Below are positions 57,161-64,000 of a stretch of DNA of 64,000 nucleotides, piece by piece. This DNA comes from Planctomycetota bacterium (GTDB lineage: Bacteria > Planctomycetota > UBA1135 > GCA-002686595): contig JADJQU010000004.1 in NCBI GenBank assembly GCA_016712565.1, positions 496,001 to 560,000 of the forward strand, in the 5' to 3' direction. The notes beneath the pieces were generated by a model. It was not told where the DNA came from. It did not search any database and worked only from the letters and a program-made list of their open reading frames with translations. Position 1 is the first letter of the stretch; every line of letters begins with the position of its first letter. Made by a program: the position numbers and the translations under genes.

Positions 57161-58372
57161 TCAGTCGCAGATGGTGTACTCGAGGCCGTCCGACAGCGTC
57201 GCGTTGTTCGGAGCGGGGAAGCCGTTGTCACGGCCCCAGAACTGGCAGTTCACCACGGTGCCGGACACCGTCAGGAAGGCCTGCGGGGTGCCGCCCAGAG
57301 CGCCCACCGCGAAGGCGTTCATGTCGATCGAGTACACGCCCGAGCAGTCGTTCGGCGGAGGATTGCCGCCCGAGTTCAGCGGGATCGAGCGACGCACAGG
57401 CGTGCCGATGCAACGCAGGCCGCCCGAGAACGGAACCGCCGCCTGACCGCCGTTGGTGTAGATCAAGAGGCCCGGCTTGTTGTTGATCACGTTCGAACCG
57501 GTCACCGTGAAGCCCGAGCCCGCGGTGGCGCTGGCGTTACCGGTCGAGGAGATCGTCGGCGTGCAGCCGAGCGAGTTGATCTTCGCCGTGCAGTAGACCA
57601 GCGCGTTGCTTTGGCAGGCGCCGACCTGGACCGCCATCTCCATCTCCGCGTTCAGCGGGGTGGTGACGACCACGGGCGTCGAGGCGCCGGTGGTCAGGTC
57701 AAGGGTCACGAACGTGCCCGTGCCGCCGCCGGTGTAGGCCGTGGCGTAGAGCGTGTCCGTGGACCAGTCAAAGTCCATGCCCTGGGCGAAGTTCGTCGCC
57801 AGGCCGGTTGCGCCGATCAGCGTGCCCGCGCCCGTGGTGGTGTCAATCGACCAGAGGGTGTCCGTGCTGATGTTGTTGCCAAACAGCCGGTTTTGGCTGT
57901 CGATCGAGATGTCGATGATGATCGCGTTGGTGATCGGTCCGACGAGGGTGAACACGCCCGTGGTGATGTCGCCCGTGTAGAGGTTGGACACGCCCAGGGT
58001 GGCGTCGTACTGGCTCAGGTACCAGGTGCCTGACGTGGTGCAGGTGATGCCCGTGGCGCCCGCCCCGACGACAGGACCCGTGACCACGCCCGCCGACGTG
58101 AACACGCCGGTGTTCAGGTCGAAGGTGCCGAAGCTCAGCGAGCCGTTGTCGACCCCATAGAGGGTCGTCGCCGTCTCGTCGAAATCGATCGCGAACAGCG
58201 GGGCGGCTTGGGGACCGACGTTCACGAAGTTCGCCACGAAGTTGGCCGAGGCCTCGCTGCGGAAGAATCGGGCCTGCCGCAAGTCGATTCCGTAGATGGT
58301 CGACTGGGCCGGGGCCAACGAACCGACAGCGACGAGGCTCGCGAGAGTGAGAAGCAAGTTGGTGGTCTTCAT
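57161..58372 (-). CDS. Secreted beta-propeller-like protein with four-cysteine C-terminal domain
   Basis: A 403-residue protein with signal peptide TTNLLLTLASLVAVGSLAPAQ. Residues ~25-250 are beta-rich with repeated LYGVDN, LFAIDFDETATTLYG, LWSIDTTTGAGTLIG and LYATAYTGGGTG-type blades, similar to DUF4394-like propellers. A C-terminal module (258-403: YCTAKINSLGC, LRCIGTPVRR, DCSGVYSIDMNAF, FWGRDNGFPAPNNATLS) is near-identical in its core to that of the endonuclease at 39039. Base composition is slightly less GC-rich than its neighbours. Ligand unknown. Confidence 0.85.
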   Translation of the reverse strand: MKTTNLLLTLASLVAVGSLAPAQSTIYGIDLRQARFFRSEASANFVANFVNVGPQAAPLFAIDFDETATTLYGVDNGSLSFGTFDLNTGVFTSAGVVTGPVVGAGATGITCTTSGTWYLSQYDATLGVSNLYTGDITTGVFTLVGPITNAIIIDISIDSQNRLFGNNISTDTLWSIDTTTGAGTLIGATGLATNFAQGMDFDWSTDTLYATAYTGGGTGTFVTLDLTTGASTPVVVTTPLNAEMEMAVQVGACQSNALVYCTAKINSLGCTPTISSTGNASATAGSGFTVTGSNVINNKPGLLIYTNGGQAAVPFSGGLRCIGTPVRRSIPLNSGGNPPPNDCSGVYSIDMNAFAVGALGGTPQAFLTVSGTVVNCQFWGRDNGFPAPNNATLSDGLEYTICD

Positions 58373-59695
58373 CTGATTTCTGGGTTCCTGAGTTTTCGGC
58401 AAGGGGAGCTTGTCCGGGATCCACTGGGGTCGGGGATGCCCGGGCAAGCGCTGATGAGGCGGAAGTGACACATGCGTTGGAGCCCCGAAAAGCGCCCTCG
58501 TTCGGAAGAACAAGGCCTCCAAGGCTCCTGGTCGAAGGGTAGCACCCCCTGGCTAGGATGCAACTTTGCGCGTGGGCCGCTCCCCCTCCGCGCCGGTCCG
58601 CGCCGGCAGCCTCGGGCCGCGCCTCCGCCCCGTGAAGGCAACCTTGGGGCGACGCAGGAGATCCGATCCCGAAACACAGATTTTGCATTCGGTTGGGGAT
58701 GACTCTCGGATGGTCCCTACCGAAGTTGCCCCAAACTCCTTTACGGCATCGCCCGATCCCAGGGCCTGGGATGCAGGCCTCGTGCTCCCCTGACAGGAGC
58801 CGTGACCGGGCATTCGTTGGATTCGTGTGAGCCGGTGCGGGAGGGGGGGGATCGTGATCCTTCGGAAGGATCAGGACCCTCCACGGAGCGGCCACATTCC
58901 GTGGTTCCGGCTCGCCGTGGTGGCCGAGGCTCGACCAGCGCAAGGCAGCCGGCGGCGCAGAGAAGTCGATCGCACTTGCGACAGCCTGGTCGCGCGCAAG
59001 TTCCTCGCTCGCCACCGCATCCGCGGCAAGCCCCTGGACCTGGCGCGGGCACGCGGCGAACCACGGACCTTCGACGGGTGACTTCGACGCCCGCAGGCGT
59101 CCACGGGCTCGCACGCTCCGCCTCTGCGCCCGGTTGAGCATAGTCGGCGGAGCCAAGGCTGCTCTCTCAGACAGGGATGGACGTCCTGCAACGCCACTCC
59201 ACACGGCATCCAGTCCACCGAATGCGACGGCGAGGGCGTCTGGCGGGCTCCTGCCGGCGGCGAGCCCACGAAGCAGGCCCCCCAGGCCCGACGCGTCAAC
59301 GCATCCGCGCGCCGGGGCAGTGAGGCTGAACCCGCGGACCTGTCTACGTGCTGGAGCCTGTGGGCCTGGTCGGTGAAGCCGGGCTCGCCGTGATGGCTAG
59401 GGCCACGGCCACAGCGCGAGAAGACCGGAGCGCGCCCGCGGGTGTGGCGCCGGCGGGACCTGGGTCACTACTCAGCTATGGGGACGTGGCTCAAGGTATT
59501 CGTCGATCCCCGTGCCGCGGGTGGCGGTCCTATGTTGAGGGCGAACGAGCGGCGCCCGCCGGGTGCATGCGTCCCCTGCCGTCGCGTGAGCGGGCAGAGG
59601 GCTCATGGGGACCCAGAAAATCGGGTGTTCCCGCATCCATCCCCCCCCACGAAATCGTCGTCGGTCACCCGAGACGCCAGCCCGAGGAGCAAACC
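58373..59695. other. 1.3-kb gene-free stretch with short palindromes
   Basis: No conserved coding sequence recognised. It contains a leader hairpin for the preceding minus-strand gene (arms 58409-58418 and 58439-58448, one mismatch), two perfect 8-bp-arm palindromes (58756-58772 and 58856-58872) and a small hairpin at 58784-58800. It also holds the promoter region for the PRC-barrel gene. It could be a decayed region or carry an undescribed RNA; nothing known fits. Confidence 0.5.
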
Positions 59696-60079
59696 ATGAA
59701 CGAAGCAAACACCCTGACAGCGGAGAAGTACGGCGTCGTTTCGGCGTCCAAGATCATCGGCGAGGCCGTGATCAACCGCCAGAACGAGAACCTGGGCAAG
59801 ATCAACGAACTCGTCTTCGACGCCAGGAGCGGTCGCTTGGCCTACGCCGTGCTCTCCTTCGGCGGCTTCCTGGGCATGGGCAACAAGATGTTCGCCATGC
59901 CCTGGGGTGCGTTCGAGTTCTCCTCCACGGAGAACAAGCTGATCCTCAATGTGGACAAGGAGAAGCTGAAGTCGGCCCCCGGCTTCGACTCGTCCGCCAA
60001 GTGGCCGGACTTCGCCGACCGGACGTGGGGCACCGGCATCCACACGTACTACGGCACCGATCCCTACTGGAAAGTCTGA
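59696..60079 (+). CDS. PRC-barrel domain protein
   Basis: A 127-residue cytoplasmic protein. GEAVINRQNENLGKINELVFDARSGRLAYAVLSFGGF (residues ~21-57) is a PRC-barrel beta unit. The ATG has GAGGAG 7 nt upstream. The C-terminal WGTGIHTYYGTDPYWKV is as in stress-associated PRC-barrel proteins of aerobic bacteria. These small proteins often accompany general-stress or desiccation genes; a 27-residue membrane peptide gene lies about 150 bp downstream. Confidence 0.85.
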   Translation: MNEANTLTAEKYGVVSASKIIGEAVINRQNENLGKINELVFDARSGRLAYAVLSFGGFLGMGNKMFAMPWGAFEFSSTENKLILNVDKEKLKSAPGFDSSAKWPDFADRTWGTGIHTYYGTDPYWKV

Positions 60080-60226
60080 GAACGACGACTCGGGCGCTCG
60101 CCGACGGGCCACGTCGCGCGCAGGCGAGTGCCTGATCAAGGGCCAGGGCTCGCCCGGCACGGTGGATCGCTCTTGCGGAGCACCTTCGGTTGCCGAGCGG
60201 CCATTCACAACAACACGGAGCACCCC

Positions 60227-60310
60227 ATGAGTACAACCCTGATCGTAATCGTCGTCCTGGTTTTGCTCTTCGGCGGAGGCGGCGGGTACTACTACTCGCG
60301 GCGCCGCTAG
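60227..60310 (+). CDS. 27-residue membrane microprotein
   Basis: MSTTLIVIVVLVLLFGGGGG then YYYSRRR: a single hydrophobic helix with a Gly-rich hinge and a basic tail. GGAG sits 7 nt before the ATG. Small single-helix proteins of this look are widespread near stress genes (DUF3309-like in pattern). It is too short for the ordinary gene cut-off but has clean start, RBS and stop. Probably co-transcribed with the PRC-barrel gene; function unknown. Confidence 0.65.
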   Translation: MSTTLIVIVVLVLLFGGGGGYYYSRRR

Positions 60311-60436
60311 TCCGAGACGTCCGAACGCAGTCGCTCGCAACCTCGCCGGCCTCAGCCGTCGGAGGTGGCGGGCGACGCGGCGTTTCGAATGAACATGACC
60401 CGAGGGTGTGCTGTGCCGAGCGCCTGGGGCCGTCCG

Positions 60437-60970
60437 TCATCGATCGCCGGGACCCGGCCGCGGCGTGCCGGCCAAGCAGAGAGACGCCTGTTGGAGTTCG
60501 TGAGCCAGCGATTCTCGCGCGCCGCCGCTTTCGAACACGACGAGTTCGTCGGGGCGTTCATCGACCTCCCCCACCCGCATGGTGATCGCCCTCAGGCCGG
60601 CCAGGCTCGGAGCGTCGGCGTCGATGCGCATCCGATCAAGCGCGAGGTCGAAGGTGTGCGACGTCGCTGCGAGCCACGCCGCCGTCTGCCAGGGCTCGCG
60701 TTGGCCAGGGGCGTTGCGCAGCACGAGCTCGCCGCGGAATTCACCGCGCCGCGTGGCGTCGGCGTGGGCCTCGATCCGCTCGCGCAGCGAGTGCGCGGGT
60801 GCGCCACCTTCGACGCGGTGCTCGTGCAGGTGGACGAGTCCGCGGAACAGCCGTTCGATGTCCGAGTCCGGCAGTTGCTCGACGACCCGCTCTAGGGCGA
60901 TTCGGAACTCGTGGTCCGACCAGACACGGATTCGTGCGCGCAGGGACTCGCGGTCGAGGTTGCTGTTCAT
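60437..60970 (-). CDS. Hypothetical cytoplasmic protein
   Basis: A 177-residue protein starting MNSNLDRESLRARIRVW, with an acidic, helical N-terminal half (FRIALERVVEQLPDSDIERLF) and a beta-rich second half (FDLALDRMRIDADAPSLAGL, RPDELVVFESGG). Codon third positions are GC-rich as in neighbouring genes, and this frame reads better than the overlapping plus-strand frame. No family recognised. It is convergent with the microprotein gene. Confidence 0.55.
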   Translation of the reverse strand: MNSNLDRESLRARIRVWSDHEFRIALERVVEQLPDSDIERLFRGLVHLHEHRVEGGAPAHSLRERIEAHADATRRGEFRGELVLRNAPGQREPWQTAAWLAATSHTFDLALDRMRIDADAPSLAGLRAITMRVGEVDERPDELVVFESGGARESLAHELQQASLCLAGTPRPGPGDR

Positions 60971-61090
60971 GGACGTTGGGTGACGCGGCCGAGGAGCATG
61001 TCGCGAGGGTGCCTCTGCGGCTGCCTGCGGACAAGGACCGCCCAGAGGTCATTCGCGACGGAGCGCCCCGCTGGACCAGCCGCGTAACCG

Positions 61091-61258
61091 TCAATGCGGG
61101 GCTTCGACCCAGGCCCTTGGCGGGAGGAGACGCTGGACAGTCGATCTTCCCATCGGGTACTCCCGGATCGGGTTCCGGCCCATGGCGAGCTGCCGCGCGA
61201 TCCGACGCACGCTCTCGCCCATCCGATGAAGTCGAGTCACCTCCTGCAGTCGATGCAT
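61091..61258 (-). pseudogene. istA: IS21-family transposase IstA, N-terminal remnant
   Basis: Starts MHRLQEVTRLHRMGESVRRI and continues ARQLAMGRNPIREYPMGR, matching the helix-turn-helix N-terminus of IS21-family IstA proteins (family pattern MHRLQELVRLHRMG..ARxLxMSPNT). Only about 56 codons remain before a stop at 61091, against ~400-500 for a full IstA, and no IstB ATPase follows, so it is dead. The IS left-end repeats lie upstream at 61361-61404 in the right orientation. Confidence 0.7.
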
Positions 61259-61360
61259 GTCCGTCCTCCTGGCAGCCATCCCGGGTACTCCTTGGCTCCG
61301 ATGGCCGAGAAGGAGGGCGGGCGATGCAGCCCGGACGCGGACCGAGGCCCCCCCCAGGGG

Positions 61361-61404
61361 GGTGGATCCGCTTGGCCGAAGCAGGGTGGATCCACTTGGC
61401 CGAA
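61361..61404 (-). repeat. IS21-type terminal direct repeats
   Basis: Two 20-bp copies (GGTGGATCCGCTTGGCCGAA at 61361-61380 and the same with one change, A for G, at 61385-61404), 4 bp apart. Multiple such repeats near the end are typical of IS21-family elements and bind the transposase. The element's outer end is probably near 61440, where the motif TGGGTGTCACAGC is read on the minus strand. The other end is not in the window or is lost. Confidence 0.65.
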
Positions 61405-61440
61405 CTACGGGGGGCTCTGAACCCCGAGCTGTGACACCCA

Positions 61441-61829
61441 GCCGCGGGCGCCCGGTGGTGGAGCCGTCGCCCGGAGGCGCATCCACGTGCGCGGTGCAGA
61501 TCAGTCCCCGCGCCGGGTTCAGCCGGGACCTGTACAGGTCGCGCCCCGAACCCGCAGGAACGGCGCCACAGACAGCTGCCCGGTTGTCGCAGTTCCTCGC
61601 GTGACTGCGGCCCCAGCAGTTCAGCGCCACCAGCTACCCCCGCCGAGGGTGGGAGATTCGCAGGGGGATAGTCCGTGGCCGTTGGCCGCTCCGGCCCAGT
61701 CTGGTCTACTTCTGGGACTTCCCAGCCCCCCTGCTGGCCCCCGACTGCGGCAGCAGGGCGAGTCGCCTCCTCCCCGCCGGCCCATTCGCTCCACCCCATG
61801 CGTGAATCCGCATCTGCCCAGACACCCGG
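61441..61829. other. Gene-free interval before the helicase gene
   Basis: About 390 bp with no coding sequence I can support. It separates the IS21 remnant from the helicase and would be the promoter region of the latter. Long open frames running through it are not conserved-looking and are offset from the helicase N-terminus. Confidence 0.45.
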
Positions 61830-64000
61830 GTGGGGATGTTCGCCACCGTTCGCAATCGTCGGGGGGTCGTCTCCGCCGTCGAGCCGTTCGATGGTCACGC
61901 AGGCCGGATCCACCTCGTCCACCTCGAGTACAAGGACGACCAGCACCCGCTCGAGGAACAGCTGCTCTGGGAACTCGAACCCCGGAGGGAGCTCCTGGAG
62001 CCGACCGCGCTTCCCCAGGCGTCCTCCGACCCCATGCCCGTCGAGGACTACGACGCCCTCGTGCGAGCCGCACGCTGGACCTCGGCGACGCCTCTGCTCG
62101 ATCCCGCTGGCACGGCGGCCTGGACCCGCCCCCCATCTCGAGCCCGTTCCACGGGGCCGTGCAGGTCGAGGACTTCCAGCTCGTCCCGCTCCTCAAAGCC
62201 CTGCGCATGCCGCGCGTCAACCTGCTCATCGCCGACGACGTCGGACTGGGCAAGACCGTCGAAGCCGGCCTGATCCTCAGCGAGCTACTCCTCCGCCGCC
62301 GCATCCAGCGCGTCCTCATCCTCACGCCCGCCTCGCTGCGCCTGCAGTGGCGCGACGAGATGTGGGACAAATTCTCGCTCCCGTTCGACCTGGTCGATCG
62401 CGCCGAAACCCACGCGCTGCGCAAGCGCCTCGGCATGGATGCGAATCCCTGGCGGTCGTTCAGCCGGATCATCGCCTCGTACCACTACCTGCGGCAGGAC
62501 GACGTTCGCGACCAGTTCCTCGCCGCCTGCCGCACGCCGGACGGATCCCCCCATCTTCCGTGGGACCTGCTGATCGTCGACGAGTGCCATAACCTGATGC
62601 CCTCGGCGTTCGGGGAGGACAGCGACCTCTGCCTCATGCTGCGGCTGATCGCGCCGCAGTTCGAGCATCGCCTGTTCCTCAGCGCGACGCCGCACAACGG
62701 CCACACTCGCTCGTTCACCGGCCTGCTGGAGATCCTCGATCCGGTGCGCTTCAGCCAGACCGACGAACTCAAGCCCGCCGAGAAGGCGCGCATCCAGCAG
62801 GTCGTGCTGCGGCGCCTCAAACGCGAGATCAACGCGCGCACGAACCCACCGCGCTTCTGCACGCGAAACGCCCCGCGATCACGGCTGCTCAAGCTCTCGG
62901 CCCCGGAGGCAGCCCTCTCCGCCGCCTTCGATGCGTTCCGCAAGAAGGTCCGAGCACTCGTCAGCACCGGCGAAGGCCGTCGTCGTCGGTCCGGCAGCTT
63001 CGCGGTCGAGATCCTCGGCAAGCGCCTGCTGAGCTGCCCCACGTCGTTCGCGGAGTCCTGGCGCCGAGCGAAGGAAGGCCTGGCGGAGCTGAAGGCCGCC
63101 TCCGACGCCGAACTCGCCGCCGTCGAGCGCAACGTGCGCCAAGACACCGGGGACGATCGCGAGGCGCAGTCGCGTGAAGCGACCGCTGCCGGCGTGGTCG
63201 GCGCCTGGCTCAAGGCCGTCGCCGACGACCTCGTGCCGGAGATCGCGGCCCTCGACCAGAGCCTGGCTGACCTCGGGTTCAACCTCGCCCGCGACAACAT
63301 CATCGACCAGGACCCGAAGCGGGACGCCCGCTTCGAGGATCTGGCGCCCTCATCCAGGAACTCCTGCGGACCGACAAGCGCTGGCGCGCCGACGAGCGCC
63401 TCGTCGTCTTCACCGAGTACAAGACGACTCTCGACTACCTGACCCGCCGCCTGCGCACGCTCCACGAGGCGGAGCGCATCCTGACCCTCTTCGGCGGCAT
63501 GGACGAGACTGAACGCGACCTCGTCAAGCAGACCTTCAACGATGCGTCGACACCGGTGCGCATCCTGCTCGCGACCGACGCGGCCGCCGAAGGCCTGAAC
63601 CTCCAGCAGACCGCGCGCTACCTGCTCCACTTCGACTGTCCCTGGAACCCCTCGAAGCTCGAGCAACGCAACGGCCGCATCGACCGCCACGGCCAGGCGC
63701 GCGACGTGACGATCCACCACTTCGTCAGCGACGAGGACCAGGACCTGCGCTTCCTCGATCACGTCCTGCGCAAGGCCGACGAGATCCGCGAGGACCTCGG
63801 CTCGGTCAACGAACTGTTCGACGAAGCCGCGCACCGCCGGCTCGTCGACGGCGAGAGCCTGTTCTCGGTCAAGGCGGACCTCGACGCCCGCGTCGAGAAG
63901 GCGCGCGGCCGGTCAGCGATCGAAGCGGACGCCACCGTCGAGACGACCTCGGACGGCACGTCCGCGGGCCGCGACCTGGAGGCACTGGTGGCGGAGATCG
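61830..64000 (+). CDS. SNF2-like helicase of anti-phage (DrmD-like) type, frame broken twice, runs off right edge
   Basis: A large superfamily 2 helicase. The N-terminus (MFATVRNRRGVVSAVEPFDG) is in one frame; from SSPFHGAVQVEDFQLVPLL in the next come Walker A IADDVGLGKTVEAGL, LLIVDECHNLMPS and LFLSATPHNGH; from ALIQELLRTDKRWRADE in a third come VVFTEYKTT, LLATDAAAEGLNLQQTA and QRNGRIDRHGQ. The breaks near 62110-62125 and 63342-63347 each fit one missing base. Closest known relatives are DISARM DrmD and helicases of DUF1156/DUF499-type defence loci; which one cannot be settled without downstream genes. GTG start at 61830, or ATG 61836. Confidence 0.8.

Noticed and set aside
58871..59299. Open frames in the gene-free region near 59 kb
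   Set aside because: Translations are Arg/Pro/Gly-rich, frames on both strands overlap and none has a convincing start.

Overview
This is a gene-dense, very GC-rich window (about 70% by eye). It looks like a chromosome segment of a Planctomycetota bacterium, probably outside the best-studied orders. That placement is an inference. It rests on the mix of large Hanks-type Ser/Thr kinases, MJ0042-type zinc-ribbon membrane proteins, an ECF sigma factor carrying a membrane-anchored ectodomain, an FHA protein, HDOD and PilZ proteins, and secreted proteins with a recurrent four-cysteine C-terminal domain.

Layout. 0-10 kb is a minus-strand housekeeping block: phosphohexomutase (cut by the left edge), threonine aldolase, a class I aminotransferase, a UbiA-family phosphoribosyltransferase, a pseudopilin, then secA-waaA-metK. 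10-16 kb holds a response regulator, a dksA-like/lspA operon with a clear sigma70-type promoter, a XerC/D-type recombinase and uvrC. 16-31 kb holds a phosphopantetheinyl transferase, an FHA protein divergent from a large receptor-like Ser/Thr kinase, two putative lipoproteins, uvrB, two tandem zinc-ribbon membrane paralogues, gamma-glutamyltransferase, a NIL-domain protein and a two-PilZ protein. 31-40 kb is exported or surface-facing: a subtilase, a Kelch protein, the sigma-factor/ectodomain fusion and an endonuclease I. 40-54 kb holds a SWIM-SNF2 ATPase, an HDOD protein flanked by a 202-bp TIR element, a sigma factor/FecR-like/Ser-Thr kinase module, a RluA-type pseudouridine synthase and a YedE-like transporter. 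54-58.4 kb holds two more secreted proteins with the four-cysteine domain. From 58.4 kb gene density drops, with small stress-type genes, an IS21-family remnant and finally a SNF2-like helicase of the anti-phage type that runs off the right edge. This looks like the border of a defence or accessory island.

Themes. Phospho-signalling is prominent (two kinases, FHA, receiver, PilZ, two sigma factors). The strongest candidate for something undescribed is the ~146-residue four-cysteine C-terminal domain on four otherwise unrelated exported proteins, which behaves like a sorting or attachment module. Four conserved-gene frames are broken by what each look like one missing base (FHA gene, YedE gene, and twice in the helicase). 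This pattern suggests residual assembly indels rather than four independent pseudogenes.
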